NCBI GenBank assembly: GCA_900320595.1
Contig: ONSW01000002.1
Location: 1 to 64,000 of the forward strand
DNA: 64,000 nucleotides
Source of the DNA: an uncultured Eubacteriales bacterium
GTDB taxonomy: Bacteria; Bacillota; Clostridia; Oscillospirales; Oscillospiraceae
Direction of reading: 5' to 3'
Shown piece after piece: positions 45,279 through 55,333 of this stretch. The notes below the pieces were generated by a model. That model had not been told where the DNA came from and did no database searches. It worked only from the letters and a program-made list of their open reading frames with translations. Position numbers and translations under genes: made by a program. Within the stretch, counting starts at the first letter, position 1. Every line of letters starts with the position of its first letter.

Positions 45279-45307
45279 ATTGTAGCATAAAAGGATCGTC
45301 AAGTCAA
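45279..45307 (-). promoter_or_regulatory. promoter of tRNA-Thr
   Basis: On the minus strand TTGACT (45302-45307) and TACAAT (45279-45284) with 17-bp spacing, about 38 bp before the tRNA 5' end. A short GGCG...CGCC hairpin lies in the leader. Confidence 0.75.
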
Positions 45308-45655
45308 CAAAGAAAATCACCAATTACAAATTGTATAAGCGTGTTACCATTTTTGATACTATTGAAAAGAACAATATTTTTTTGTGTAAATTTTAGCTCC
45401 ATTCCCGGTGAAAAGCAGACTTTTCTTCGTGAGTTTTTTCTATGGAAACCCGTAAAAGACGCTACATAATTCGAAAATATAAAATGTTTGCAAATAGTTA
45501 TCAACATTTCCAACAGCTTTTTCAACATGCGAAAAAGCGTGAAATGGCAACGCTTTTACCCTTTTTTACCGAAAAATGTCGAAACCGCAAATGCATGTTG
45601 GTTACAAAAAAGAAACACCTTTTTGTTTACATAAAATCTTTTTCTCAATTTTGCT
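45308..45655. other. AT-rich intergenic stretch without a gene
   Basis: About 350 bp with much higher A+T than its surroundings by eye. A plus-strand frame across it (from 45442) lacks a ribosome-binding site and overlaps radC, so I do not call it. Three nonamers resembling DnaA boxes, with the pattern TTnnCAACA, start at 45498, 45507 and 45519. No tRNA, terminator of note or repeat array is seen. Confidence 0.5.
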
Positions 45656-46330
45656 TCAGAGATAACCGGATTGGGCAAAAGATACATAATCCCCGTCCGC
45701 CACGATGATATGATCCTTCAGATGAATGTCCATCAGACCGAGCGCATGCTTCAGTTCATGGGTAAAGGCGCGGTCTTCCGTTGACGGCAGAGCAAACCCC
45801 GCAGGATGGTTGTGCGCCAGTACGACGCTTGTACAATGGCAGCGCATCGCAATATCGACGATCTTTCGGATACTGACGTTGACGGTGGAAAGTGTGCCGG
45901 ACGCGACCTCCCCGCAGTTGATGATCGCACCGCGGCCGTTCAGGCACATCAGATAAACCTTTTCCGTTGTCTCGTAGCGAAGCATCGGAACCAGGTATTT
46001 CCCCGCGTCCGAGGAGGAGAAGATATAATTTGTCTCTTTATTCGGCGAGGTGATATAGCGCTGCAGCGCTTCCCGGATCGTTTCGAGAAACAGCGCGGCG
46101 TTATCTCCGATTCCGGGAACCGTGATGAGATCGCCCGCGGGCGCGTCAAGTACGCCGCGGATCGATCCGTATCGATCCAGCAGCGCATGAGCCAGTTCGT
46201 TGGTATCCCGGCGAGGGATCGCATAATACAGCAGCATCTCCAGGAACTGAATATCATTCATCCCCAGACCGCCGTGCTCGGAGAATTGCTTTTTCAATCG
46301 ATTCCGGTGGCCTTCATGTACCGAGCTCAT
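45656..46330 (-). CDS. radC: RadC-family JAB1/MPN protein
   Basis: A 224-aa RadC homologue. An N-terminal helix-hairpin-helix part contains DLITVPGIGDNAALFLE; the C-terminal JAMM motif is AHNHPAGFALPSTED, with the metal-binding His-x-His and Asp. Despite the name its repair role is doubtful in the literature. AAAGGAG is eight bases before the ATG at 46330. It is the last gene of the uvrB-polA-rimI-tsaD operon. Confidence 0.9.
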   Translation of the reverse strand: MSSVHEGHRNRLKKQFSEHGGLGMNDIQFLEMLLYYAIPRRDTNELAHALLDRYGSIRGVLDAPAGDLITVPGIGDNAALFLETIREALQRYITSPNKETNYIFSSSDAGKYLVPMLRYETTEKVYLMCLNGRGAIINCGEVASGTLSTVNVSIRKIVDIAMRCHCTSVVLAHNHPAGFALPSTEDRAFTHELKHALGLMDIHLKDHIIVADGDYVSFAQSGYL

Positions 46331-46361
46331 CTTCCGCTCTCCTTTAATAAACGGTCTGTCT

Positions 46362-47381
46362 TTATTCTCCGTAAGAGGCATCCAGATCCATTGTCGCAAA
46401 GGCGTTCAAATCGCTTTGTGCACGTGTTCCCGCCAGAAACTCGTAATACCCCTGCGCGCCGATCATGGCGCCGTTATCGCCGCACAGCCGCAGCGGTGGG
46501 ACAAAAAGCGTGAGGCCGTTCTCCTCGGCCGCCGCTTTAAAGTCGGCGCGGATCCTCGAATTTGCGGCCACGCCGCCTGCCACGACGAGCTTATCTCTTC
46601 CCTTTTCCCTAGCCGCGGCGATCGTGCGCGGTACAAGGCTGTCGCTGACTGCCTTGGTAAAAGAAGCCGCAAGAGATGCCCGGTCGAGCTCTTCGCCCTT
46701 TTGTTCGGCATTGTGTACCAGATTGATCACCGCCGTCTTCAAGCCCGAAAAGCTCATGTCATAGGGATGATCCGCCACATGCCCGATCGGGAAAACATAT
46801 TTGCTGTCGTCTCCGCCTTTCGACAGATCGTCGATCGGCTTTCCGCCGGGATAAGGCAGCCCCAGCACGCGCGCCGTTTTATCAAAGCATTCGCCCGCCG
46901 CGTCGTCTCTCGTTTGGCCGAGGATCTCCATCTCCGTGTAATCCTTCACATCGACCAGCAGCGTATTGCCGCCCGAGATCGCAAGGCAGAGAAAAGGCGG
47001 TTCCAGTTCCGGATAAGCAAGATAATTCGCCGCGATATGTCCGCGGATATGATGGACCGGGATAAGCGGCACGTTCAGTGCAAGCGACACCGCCTTTGCA
47101 AAATTAACGCCGACAAGCACGGCGCCGATCAGTCCCGGCGCATAAGAAACGGCCACAGCGTCGATCTCGTCCTTCCCAATGCCCGCCGCCTCGATCGCCC
47201 TCTGGGCCAACAGAGAAATGGATTCCACATGACAGCGTGAGGCGATCTCCGGCACGACGCCGCCATAAACGGCATGCAGGTCGGCCTGGGAAAAAATCTG
47301 ATCGGTCAGGATCTTTCGTCCATCCTCCACAACGGCGACGGCCGTTTCATCACAGGTGGACTCGAATGCAAGAATCTTCAT
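46362..47381 (-). CDS. tsaD: tRNA N6-adenosine threonylcarbamoyltransferase TsaD
   Basis: A 339-aa Kae1/Gcp-type ASKHA-fold enzyme that puts the threonylcarbamoyl group on A37 of ANN-reading tRNAs. N-terminal LAFESTCDETAVAVV, metal-site HHIRGHIAANYLA, AISGGNTLLV and late GGVAANSRIR are conserved. It overlaps rimI by 4 bp. TsaB and TsaE, its usual partners, are not in the window. Confidence 0.97.
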   Translation of the reverse strand: MKILAFESTCDETAVAVVEDGRKILTDQIFSQADLHAVYGGVVPEIASRCHVESISLLAQRAIEAAGIGKDEIDAVAVSYAPGLIGAVLVGVNFAKAVSLALNVPLIPVHHIRGHIAANYLAYPELEPPFLCLAISGGNTLLVDVKDYTEMEILGQTRDDAAGECFDKTARVLGLPYPGGKPIDDLSKGGDDSKYVFPIGHVADHPYDMSFSGLKTAVINLVHNAEQKGEELDRASLAASFTKAVSDSLVPRTIAAAREKGRDKLVVAGGVAANSRIRADFKAAAEENGLTLFVPPLRLCGDNGAMIGAQGYYEFLAGTRAQSDLNAFATMDLDASYGE

Positions 47382-47839
47382 CTTTCTTTTTCTTCCTTGT
47401 TGAAAAATAGCGTCATTAAGATCGCGTCCTCTCGCGGACGTTCATAATAGTTCCTTCTTCTTCCCACGGGAGCAAATCCCGCCTGTGAATACAGGGCGAT
47501 CGCGCCGTCATTATGCGCTCTCACCTCAAGCGTGACGAACATGAGCTGCCGACCTTCCGCCCGGCGCAGCATTTCTGCCACCAGCGCCCGTCCGATCCCC
47601 TGCCGTCTGAATCGCGGAGAAACTGCAACGTTGGAGATATAGCCCTCGTCGAGCACGCACATCATCCCGACATAGCCGACGACATCGCCGTCAAGCTCCG
47701 CCGTCAGGAACTCATGTCTTTCATCCGGCAGTTCGCTCTGCAGCTGCTCGCGCGTCCAGGGGAGAGAGAAGCATTCCTTTTCGAGCTCCTCCAACGCGTC
47801 AAGATCGGTTGGGACTGCATCACGGATCAGCGCTTCCAT
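47378..47839 (-). CDS. rimI: ribosomal protein S18 alanine N-acetyltransferase-type GNAT protein
   Basis: A 153-aa GNAT acetyltransferase. The acetyl-CoA site RFRRQGIGRALVAEML and the RimI-type LEVRAHNDGAIALYSQAGF are clear. The ATG overlaps the polA stop by one base, with GGAGG seven bases upstream inside polA. The rimI-tsaD pairing is widespread in Firmicutes. Confidence 0.92.
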   Translation of the reverse strand: MEALIRDAVPTDLDALEELEKECFSLPWTREQLQSELPDERHEFLTAELDGDVVGYVGMMCVLDEGYISNVAVSPRFRRQGIGRALVAEMLRRAEGRQLMFVTLEVRAHNDGAIALYSQAGFAPVGRRRNYYERPREDAILMTLFFNKEEKER

Positions 47840-50394
47840 CAGTGTGCCTCCGCCCAGTTTGTTCCGCTTTTGGCCTCGCAGGTCAGCGGAACGGACAGCT
47901 GGACTGCGCCTTCCATCTCTTCCTGCAGAATTCTCTTTACCTTTTCGGTCTCCTCCTCGGGGCACTCGGCGATAAGCTCGTCATGCACCTGCAGGATCAG
48001 CCGTGCCTTCAAGCCCTCCTCTCGCAGCCGCTTTGCGACGTTGACCATTGCGAGCTTGATAATATCCGCAGCGGTTCCCTGGATCGGCATGTTCAGCGCG
48101 ACCCGCTCGCCGAACGCGCGCGTGTTGAAATTGCTGCTCTTCAGTTCGGGCAGATCGCGGCGGCGACCATAGAGCGTCGTCACATACCCGTCCTCTTTCG
48201 CCTGTTCGACGACCTTCTTCATATAATCACGCACGCCGTGATATTTCTCAAGATAGGCATCCATATATTCCTTCGCCTCATAGGGGCGAACATGGATGTC
48301 CTGTGCCAGTGAAAATGCCGAGATCCCGTATACGATGCCGAAATTGACGGCTTTTGCCCGGCTTCGCAGTGTAGGCGTAACCTCTTCAAGGGGAAGGTTA
48401 AATACCTTCGACGCAGTTACGGCGTGAAAGTCCTCCCCGCTCAGGAATGCTTCCTGCATCGCGGTATCGCCGGAAATATGCGCAAGCAGTCTCAGTTCGA
48501 TCTGGCTGTAATCGGCGTCGATAAGACTGTTGCCGGGCGCGGCGACGAACATCCGCCGGATCTGTGCGCCAAGCGATTTCCGGATCGGGATGTTCTGCAG
48601 ATTCGGCTCGGTGGAAGATAGCCGTCCGGTAGCCGTTACAGTCATCTGGAAATTTGTATGGATCCTGCCGTCCGGAGCAATGACCTTCAAAAGCCCTTCG
48701 GCATACGTGGACTTCAGCTTGGTCAGCATCCGGTATTCCAGAATTTCGCCGATAATATCGTGCTTTCCGATAAGCTTTTCCAGCACGTCAGCATTCGTAC
48801 TCCACCCGGTCTTTGTTTTCTTGCCCGACGGGAGCATCAGCTCGTCGAACAAGACCTCGCCTAGCTGCTTGGGCGAATTAATATTGAACTCGTGTCCGGC
48901 TTGGCTCCAGATGCTGTGCTGAAGCGAATCGATTTGGGAATTGAGGCTTTCACCGAATTCGTAAAGCGCCTTGCGGTCGACCAAAAATCCCGTCTGCTCC
49001 ATCTCAGCCAGGACGCGGCAGAGCGGAAGCTCGGCCTTTTCATAGAGCTCCGTCATGCCGAGCTCTTCGAGTTTTTTCTTCAACGGCTCGCAAAGCAGCC
49101 AGACCGCTTCCGCGCCGTCGCATTCAAAGCCGAGGTAGCGTGCACTGAGTCGGGCGAGAGAATAATCGCCGTCCGTGGCGTCGATCAGATAGCCGGCAAG
49201 CGCCGTGTCAAAGACGAAGCTGTCAGCCTCCAGTCCTTCGCCGAGCATCAGGCGCATGCAATCCTTGACATGATGGCCGCGGAGCTTTTTCTTTGCAAGA
49301 GCTCGCAGCAGTGCATTGTATGCCTCGCCGCAAGCAGTCCAGGATGCTGTGTAAACGGTCTCCCCATCACAGATTTCGACGCGTTCCAGTCCATCCATCG
49401 GGACAAAGGACGTCTCTTCACACGCACCAAGCTCCGCGATCAGTTTCTCCGTCTCCTCCGCAGAGGACAGTTCTATTCTGGCAAGCGAGCGGTGGGGCGT
49501 TTCCGCTGCCGCCGGTGTCTCGCCCGGTTCGACATGCCATTTTTCGATAAACTTGTTAAAGCCAAGCCTCTTGAACAACGGAAAGAGCTCCGCTTGATAA
49601 TCTTCGTGCCAGATGTTGTCCGCCGGCGCAAAATCAAACGGTACCTCGCGGAAGATCGTGGCAAGCCAGAAGGAATTGCGGGCGCTCGCCTCCCCTTCGG
49701 CCAGCTTTTTGCGCACGCCGTCCTTGATCTCCAGGGACGCAAGGTCTGCGTATATTTGATTGACTGTTCCATACCGCCGCACGAGATCCATTGCGGTCTT
49801 CTCTCCGATCCCCGGAACGCCGGGGATGTTGTCGGAGCTGTCGCCCATCAGCGCCTTCAGGTCTACCATTTTTTCGGGCGTGAAGCCGTACTCTTCCTCG
49901 AACCGCTGCGGCGTATAGAAAATGGTGTCTGTCTGTCCGCGCGCCGTGCGCACATTGCAGACCGTTGTCATATCGGAAATAAGCTGCAACGAATCCTTAT
50001 CGCCCGTGACGACCGTACAGCGCCAGCCGTTCTTCTCGCAGATCGCCGCAGCTGTTCCCATGATGTCGTCCGCTTCATAGCCGGAAACCTCATAGCGGCG
50101 TATTCCCATCGCGTCAAGGACTTCCTTCAGCACCGGCATCTGTGCCGCCAGGTCCTCCGGCATCGGCTTTCGCTGTGCCTTATACCCGGCATAAGCGCGA
50201 TGACGAAACGTCGGGTCTTTCAGATCGAAGGCAACACAGAGCGCATCCGGCTTCACCTCGTCAAGGATCCGGCGCAGGATCGCGAGAAAACCGTATACCG
50301 CGTTTGTCGGCGTCCCGTCAGGCGCGGACAGCGGACGAACGCCGTAAAAGGCACGGTTGACGATGCTGTTTCCGTCCAGGATCATTAAGTTCAT
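47839..50394 (-). CDS. polA: DNA polymerase I
   Basis: An 851-aa family A polymerase. Residues 1-290 form the 5'-3' exonuclease (LDGNSIVNRAFYG, then GDSSDNIPGVPGIGEKTA). The middle region has the fold position of a 3'-5' exonuclease, but the Asp-x-Glu metal motif is absent (FVPMDGLERV there), so proofreading is probably lost as in Bacillus Pol I. The polymerase domain shows DADYSQIELRLLAH, KAVNFGIVYGIS and QVHDEL. The ATG at 50394 follows GAGG; an earlier GTG overlaps uvrB's end. Confidence 0.96.
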   Translation of the reverse strand: MNLMILDGNSIVNRAFYGVRPLSAPDGTPTNAVYGFLAILRRILDEVKPDALCVAFDLKDPTFRHRAYAGYKAQRKPMPEDLAAQMPVLKEVLDAMGIRRYEVSGYEADDIMGTAAAICEKNGWRCTVVTGDKDSLQLISDMTTVCNVRTARGQTDTIFYTPQRFEEEYGFTPEKMVDLKALMGDSSDNIPGVPGIGEKTAMDLVRRYGTVNQIYADLASLEIKDGVRKKLAEGEASARNSFWLATIFREVPFDFAPADNIWHEDYQAELFPLFKRLGFNKFIEKWHVEPGETPAAAETPHRSLARIELSSAEETEKLIAELGACEETSFVPMDGLERVEICDGETVYTASWTACGEAYNALLRALAKKKLRGHHVKDCMRLMLGEGLEADSFVFDTALAGYLIDATDGDYSLARLSARYLGFECDGAEAVWLLCEPLKKKLEELGMTELYEKAELPLCRVLAEMEQTGFLVDRKALYEFGESLNSQIDSLQHSIWSQAGHEFNINSPKQLGEVLFDELMLPSGKKTKTGWSTNADVLEKLIGKHDIIGEILEYRMLTKLKSTYAEGLLKVIAPDGRIHTNFQMTVTATGRLSSTEPNLQNIPIRKSLGAQIRRMFVAAPGNSLIDADYSQIELRLLAHISGDTAMQEAFLSGEDFHAVTASKVFNLPLEEVTPTLRSRAKAVNFGIVYGISAFSLAQDIHVRPYEAKEYMDAYLEKYHGVRDYMKKVVEQAKEDGYVTTLYGRRRDLPELKSSNFNTRAFGERVALNMPIQGTAADIIKLAMVNVAKRLREEGLKARLILQVHDELIAECPEEETEKVKRILQEEMEGAVQLSVPLTCEAKSGTNWAEAH

Positions 50395-50402
50395 ATTGTT
50401 CC

Positions 50403-52373
50403 TCACTTTTCCCCGCGCAGACGGATGATCTCGTCACGCAACTGTGCGGCGATCTCGTATTCGAGCATCTTCGCCGCCTTGCGCATCTTGTTCTCGAGAT
50501 CCTCGATCAGCTCGCGGCGTTCGCGCTCGGTCATCTTCACGCCGCCCTTCTTTGCGCTTGCTCCGGAAGAGGCAGACGACGAGATCTCAAGCAGTTCTCG
50601 CACATCCTTGGTGATCGTCTTCGGCGTGATGCCGTGTGCGGCGTTATATGCCATCTGTTTTTTCCGTCTGCGCTCGGTCTCGTCGATACAGGCGCGCATG
50701 GCGGGCGTGACGCTGTCGGCATACATGATAACAAAGCTCTCCGCATTTCTCGCAGCACGGCCGACCGTTTGGATCAAGCTGGTCTCGCTGCGCAGGAAGC
50801 CTTCTTTATCCGCGTCCAGAATCGCTACAAGCCCGACCTCGGGGATGTCCAGCCCTTCCCGCAGCAGATTGATGCCGACCAGCACGTCGAACTCGCCCAT
50901 TCGCAGATCGCGGATGATCTCCATGCGCTCGATCGTGCCGATGTCACTGTGCATATAGCGGCAGCGGATCGACGAGTTGAGCAGATAGGCCGAAAGCTCC
51001 TCGGCCATCTTTTTGGTCAGCGTGGTGACCAGCACGCGCTGATGCTTTTCGATCTTTGCGTTGATTTCTCCGATGAGATCATCGATCTGTCCCTCAACGG
51101 GGCGGACAAAGATCTCCGGATCAAGCAGTCCCGTCGGACGGATGACCTGCTCGGCGATCTGTCCGGCGCGCTCGCGCTCATACTCGGCAGGGGTGGCGGA
51201 CACGTAGATCACCTGATTGATCTTCTGGTTGAATTCATCGAATTTCAGCGGACGGTTATCAAACGCCGAGGGAAGCCGGAATCCGTAATCGACCAGGCTC
51301 TCCTTGCGGGCGTGATCGCCGTTATACATGGCGCGCACCTGCGGGACAGTGACGTGGCTCTCGTCGATAAAGAGCAGAAAATCCTTCGGGAAATAGTCCA
51401 TCAGCGTCATCGGCGCGCTGCCAGGCGCACGGTTGGAGATCACCCGGGAATAGTTTTCGATCCCGCTGCAGTAACCGAGCTCCTGGATCATTTCGATATC
51501 GTAATCTGTGCGCTGGCGGATGCGCTGCGCTTCGATCAGCTTGTTATTATCCTTGAAATACTGTTCGCGTTCATCGCACTCGATGCGGATCTTTTCGATT
51601 GCGGCGTCGAGCTTATCCCGCGTCGTGACGTAATGGCTGGCGGGATAGATCGCCGCGTGGCTGAGATAGCGGACGGGAACGCCCGTGACCACATTGATCT
51701 CGCTGATGCGGTCGATCTCATCGCCGAAGAATTCAACGCGGATCGCGCGGTCATGAGCATAGGCCGGGAAGATCTCCACCGTATCGCCGCGGACGCGGAA
51801 CATGTTGCGCTCAAAGGCAATGTCGTTGCGCTCATAGCGGATCTCGACCAGACGGCGCATCAGATCTCCGATGTCCCAGTTTTGCCCCGGGCGCAGCGAT
51901 ACGGTCATGCTGGCGAAATCGTCCGGCTCGCCGAGGCCGTAGATGCAGCTGACCGAGGAGACCACGATCACATCGCGCCGCTCGAGCAGCGAGCAGGTCG
52001 CGCTGATGCGAAGACGGTCGATCTCCTCGTTGGTAGACGCGTCCTTTTCGATATACGTATCTGTATGCGGGATATACGCCTCCGGCTGGTAATAATCGTA
52101 ATAGCTGACGAAGTATTCGACAGCGTTTTCGGGGAAAAACTCCTTGAATTCACTGCAAAGCTGCGCGGCAAGCGTTTTATTGTGCGCCAGCACGAGCGTC
52201 GGTCGATTGACGCGCGCGATCACATTGGCCATCGTGAAAGTTTTGCCCGATCCGGTGACGCCAAGCAGCACCTGCTCGTCCAGACCGTTTTCCAACCCCG
52301 CGACAAGCTGTTCGATCGCCTCGGGCTGATCGCCCGTGGGCTGATAGGGCGATACCAGTTTAAACGTATCCAT
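50403..52373 (-). CDS. uvrB: UvrABC excinuclease subunit B
   Basis: A 656-aa helicase-like damage verifier. Walker [15 protein letters not shown], the beta-hairpin region [34 protein letters not shown] and a C-terminal UVR motif ([19 protein letters not shown]) are visible. The ATG at 52373 has AGGGAG six bases upstream; a 20-codon upstream extension would cross the transcription start. It is the first gene of uvrB-polA-rimI-tsaD-radC. Confidence 0.97.
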   Translation of the reverse strand: MDTFKLVSPYQPTGDQPEAIEQLVAGLENGLDEQVLLGVTGSGKTFTMANVIARVNRPTLVLAHNKTLAAQLCSEFKEFFPENAVEYFVSYYDYYQPEAYIPHTDTYIEKDASTNEEIDRLRISATCSLLERRDVIVVSSVSCIYGLGEPDDFASMTVSLRPGQNWDIGDLMRRLVEIRYERNDIAFERNMFRVRGDTVEIFPAYAHDRAIRVEFFGDEIDRISEINVVTGVPVRYLSHAAIYPASHYVTTRDKLDAAIEKIRIECDEREQYFKDNNKLIEAQRIRQRTDYDIEMIQELGYCSGIENYSRVISNRAPGSAPMTLMDYFPKDFLLFIDESHVTVPQVRAMYNGDHARKESLVDYGFRLPSAFDNRPLKFDEFNQKINQVIYVSATPAEYERERAGQIAEQVIRPTGLLDPEIFVRPVEGQIDDLIGEINAKIEKHQRVLVTTLTKKMAEELSAYLLNSSIRCRYMHSDIGTIERMEIIRDLRMGEFDVLVGINLLREGLDIPEVGLVAILDADKEGFLRSETSLIQTVGRAARNAESFVIMYADSVTPAMRACIDETERRRKKQMAYNAAHGITPKTITKDVRELLEISSSASSGASAKKGGVKMTERERRELIEDLENKMRKAAKMLEYEIAAQLRDEIIRLRGEK

Positions 52374-52404
52374 AGCTTCTCCCTGATCATACTTTAATAG
52401 ATTT

Positions 52405-52433
52405 ATTATATCACTCTGTTTCTTTATTCTCAA
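52405..52433 (-). promoter_or_regulatory. sigma-A promoter of the uvrB-polA operon
   Basis: On the minus strand TTGAGA (52428-52433) and TATAAT (52405-52410) with a 17-bp spacer, 31 bp from the uvrB ATG. I see no clear LexA box over it. Confidence 0.82.
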
Positions 52434-52486
52434 CCGCCCCGGTCGTATATTTTTCGGATTTGGACAGACCCTTCATCAAACGGCTG

Positions 52487-52516
52487 TAGACATGCTGCGG
52501 CATCGTGTGCTAAAAT
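52487..52516 (+). promoter_or_regulatory. possible promoter of the PAP2 gene
   Basis: TAGACA (52487-52492) and TAAAAT (52511-52516), 18 bp apart, 30 bp before the ATG at 52547. Divergent from the uvrB promoter. Confidence 0.5.
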
Positions 52517-52546
52517 AGAAGAAATAAAAGAAAGGATCTCCACATC

Positions 52547-53197
52547 ATGACAGAAACCGCTTCGGCGCTTTGGATCAACAGTACCTTCGCCGGATTTGAC
52601 ATCGCCGTCACAACAGCCATTCATCGTCTTTACGAGGTCGGCGGGGGCTTTTTCACGCCGTTTTTTGAATTTGTCTCTTTGCTTGGCAAGGGCGGAATCT
52701 TTCTGATCCTGCTCTCGCTGCTGCTGACATTTCACAAGCCTACACGCCGCTTCGGCACGGCCATGATGATCGGTCTTGCGCTCGGAACGCTGATGACCAA
52801 CTGCATCCTCAAGGTGCTGATCGCACGTGCGCGCCCCTATGCCGATCAAAGCAGCATCTATTATCAGTTCTGGCAGCTTGTCGGCATGCACACCGAAAGC
52901 GACAAGAGCTTCCCGTCCGGGCATACTACGGCGGCCTTTGACGCCTGTGTGCCGGTTTTCCTGCTTGGGAAGAAGCGGGTGAGCTGGACGGCGCTGCTAT
53001 TCGGCATTGCCATGGGGATCGCGCGGATCTACCTGTGCGTCCATTTCCCCTCCGACGTTGTGGCGGGAATGCTTGTGGGAACCCTGGCAGGCTGTACCGC
53101 GGTGATTATTTCCTCCCGCATCCCGTCAAAATGGTATGAAGCAGAGTTTATCAAAAGGAAAGCAGGTGCTCACGAATGTTCGGATTCGGGAAAATAA
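52547..53197 (+). CDS. PAP2-family membrane phosphatase
   Basis: A 216-aa protein with about five membrane helices and the three acid-phosphatase motifs: KVLIARARP, PSGHTTAAF and RIYLCVHFPSD, whose His residues do the phosphoryl transfer. Such enzymes dephosphorylate undecaprenyl diphosphate or phosphatidic-acid-type lipids at the outer face. A second lipid-diphosphatase, uppP, lies 6 kb away. It overlaps the next gene by 22 bp. Confidence 0.9.
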   Translation: MTETASALWINSTFAGFDIAVTTAIHRLYEVGGGFFTPFFEFVSLLGKGGIFLILLSLLLTFHKPTRRFGTAMMIGLALGTLMTNCILKVLIARARPYADQSSIYYQFWQLVGMHTESDKSFPSGHTTAAFDACVPVFLLGKKRVSWTALLFGIAMGIARIYLCVHFPSDVVAGMLVGTLAGCTAVIISSRIPSKWYEAEFIKRKAGAHECSDSGK

Positions 53198-53571
53198 GGC
53201 TGCGCGGCGTCGACCGTAAAGTCATCCGCGATGACGCACATGCCGAAGATTACAAGCTGGCCCCGGCGATCGGGCGCGTTCGTTTCGGCAAGCTCTGCTT
53301 TTACTATCGCGATCTCGGTGTGAAATACTATGTCCCGTATGACTATATCGAACGTGCTTTTATCCGCATCAGCGAAACACAGCCGGATGACAGTCCCCCG
53401 ATTTATTACTATCGTCTGATCCTGATGCATGGGGAAAAGGAATTTGCAAACCTGATCTTCAACAAGGAGAAGGATGCAGACGACGCGCTGGCCAGACTCA
53501 GCGAGCTCGCGCCGGATATGGCAGTCGGCTATGTCGAGCCCGCTGGCGGCAAAAAGCCGAGTTTTCGATAA
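53176..53571 (+). CDS. conserved-looking protein of unknown function
   Basis: A 131-aa soluble protein rich in aromatic and charged residues, with FYYRDLGVKYYVPYDYIERAFI in the middle and a Lys-rich end. It has no signal peptide or membrane segment. No family recognised; the strand-rich pattern suggests a small beta domain. It overlaps the PAP2 gene, so they are coexpressed; AGG lies about ten bases before the ATG. Confidence 0.7.
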   Translation: MFGFGKIRLRGVDRKVIRDDAHAEDYKLAPAIGRVRFGKLCFYYRDLGVKYYVPYDYIERAFIRISETQPDDSPPIYYYRLILMHGEKEFANLIFNKEKDADDALARLSELAPDMAVGYVEPAGGKKPSFR

Positions 53572-53572
53572 C

Positions 53573-53619
53573 AAAAAAGACGTCTTTCTTTGCAAGCGCA
53601 GAGAAAGACGTCTTTTTTT
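53573..53619. terminator. bidirectional terminator between the unknown gene and rqcH
   Basis: Long arms AAAAAGACGTCTTTCT-like and AGAAAGACGTCTTTTT-like around a GCAAGC-containing loop, with T-runs in both directions. Lies between genes ending at 53571 and 53618. Confidence 0.88.
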
Positions 53620-55333
53620 AGGTTCTGAGGGTCTCTGCCAGCTTTTCGTCCGGGGCGACAAAAACTGTGGAATAATCGGTATACAGCACCGCGCCGGGCA
53701 AAGAACCTGCCGGTTTTTTTACGAATCGGATTTGTGTTATGTCAACCGGAACCTTGCCGGCCTCTCTCCCCTGTGAGTAATACGCGGCAAGCGAGGCGGC
53801 CTCTTCGATGCTCCGCAGCGGCGGCTCGATCCCGTCGGTTCGCAATACGACGTGGCTTCCGTGCAGCTTTTGCACATGCAGCCATAGATCCGTTCGGCGG
53901 GCAAGCTTAAAGCTAAGCTCATCGTTTTGCACATTGCTTCTCCCGACAAGGATCTCCAGTCCGTCTGATGAGATAAAACGCATCGGAGCCTGGGGTTTGG
54001 CGCGATCGGCCTTAGCGTTTTTGCTTTTTTTCAGATATCCGGTCTCCTTCAGTTCCCGGCGAATATCGGCAAGATCCCGTTCACTTTCGGCGCGCTCGAT
54101 CTCATCGAGCACAGCCGCAAGATAATCGCATTGCCTCTCCCCTTCGCTGATCAGCACCGTCAGATGCTCTTTTGCGGCTTTTTTTCGCGTAAATTCCTTA
54201 TACAGAGCGGATGCATTCTGCTGCGGTGTTTTCAGCGGATCGAGCGGTACATGGATCTGAGGATAGGTTTCCTCAAAATAATTCTCGCAGATGAGCTCAG
54301 ACTGGCCTTTTTTTATGCGGTACATGTTTGCCGTGATCAGCTCGGCCTGTCGGCGGATCTCCTCACGGTTCTCTGTCTGTGCCAATTCCTCTTTTTGCAC
54401 GGCAAGCTTTCTGACTGTACGCTCATACGCCGTCTTGACCGCTTTCATCAGTTCACGGCTGCGCCGCCTTCTGCTCTCCGCACGGTCGCGGCGCGCATAA
54501 AAGCTGTCGAGCAGTTCGGAAAAGCTGTCAAAGCGCTCGTTCCTCCCGGCCGCGCCGTATTGATTGATCGAAAGGAAAGAAAAATCTTTCGCCGCATCGT
54601 CCAGAGTGACAAGCGTCGGTGCATATTCGCCCGCAGCCACCGTCTCACGTAAAGACAGCGCGTTTTCCTCAAGCAAGTCTATTCTGTTATGGCTTCTGTA
54701 AGCGAGCTCGCGGCACACGAGCGGAGAGAGACCGGAAAAAGTATGCAATAACACTTTATCGAGTTCCCCGCCGTCATCCATTCCGCAAATCGCTTTTTGC
54801 AGTTCTTCCTCGCTACAAGCGAGAAAATGGATCTTTTCCTGCTTGGGCGGGAGCCGATAAATCATCCCGGGAAGCACGCCTCTGCCTTCGCCGCCGTATT
54901 CCATCCGGCGAAGGCAGTCGATAATGCGGCCGTCCGCGCCGACAAGGATCACGTTGGCGCTTCGCCCGATCATTTCGACGGCAAGGGTTTTCTCACTCTC
55001 ATCTCCCATTTCGTCGCGTGTGTCGAGATGGATAAGCAGCATGCGCTCCCAATCCGGCTGTTCGATCTGCCGGATGCGGGCGCCGATCAGATGCTTTCTC
55101 AGCAGCATACAGAACATCGGCGGCTCTGCCGGATTTTCAAAGCTCTCGGCAGTGAAATGGACGCGCGCACCGGATGCAGATGCGCTGATCAAAAGGCGTC
55201 TGTTCCCTTCGCGCGTACGAAGGGCAAGAAGGATCTTATCTTTTTCTGGCTGCTGAACGCGGTCGATCCGCGCGCCCTCAGCGGTTTTCAGTTCTTCGCT
55301 GAGCGCATGCAGCGTGATGGCGTCAAGCGGCAT
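53618..55333 (-). CDS. rqcH: NFACT-family ribosome quality control protein RqcH
   Basis: A 571-aa Rqc2 homologue (older name FbpA-like). An N-terminal NFACT-N domain (DAITLHALSEELK), a helical coiled-coil middle (about 270-430) and a C-terminal NFACT-R domain with LVGRSNVQNDELSFKLA and LHGSHVVLRT are seen. RqcH recruits tRNA(Ala) to stalled 50S subunits and adds alanine tails for degradation. It starts directly after the mrnC stop. Confidence 0.95.
   Translation of the reverse strand: MPLDAITLHALSEELKTAEGARIDRVQQPEKDKILLALRTREGNRRLLISASASGARVHFTAESFENPAEPPMFCMLLRKHLIGARIRQIEQPDWERMLLIHLDTRDEMGDESEKTLAVEMIGRSANVILVGADGRIIDCLRRMEYGGEGRGVLPGMIYRLPPKQEKIHFLACSEEELQKAICGMDDGGELDKVLLHTFSGLSPLVCRELAYRSHNRIDLLEENALSLRETVAAGEYAPTLVTLDDAAKDFSFLSINQYGAAGRNERFDSFSELLDSFYARRDRAESRRRRSRELMKAVKTAYERTVRKLAVQKEELAQTENREEIRRQAELITANMYRIKKGQSELICENYFEETYPQIHVPLDPLKTPQQNASALYKEFTRKKAAKEHLTVLISEGERQCDYLAAVLDEIERAESERDLADIRRELKETGYLKKSKNAKADRAKPQAPMRFISSDGLEILVGRSNVQNDELSFKLARRTDLWLHVQKLHGSHVVLRTDGIEPPLRSIEEAASLAAYYSQGREAGKVPVDITQIRFVKKPAGSLPGAVLYTDYSTVFVAPDEKLAETLRT

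Noticed and set aside
45442..45708. 88-codon plus-strand frame in the AT-rich gap
   Set aside because: No ribosome-binding site, it overlaps the radC 3' end, and the product is a low-complexity Lys/Phe-rich chain.
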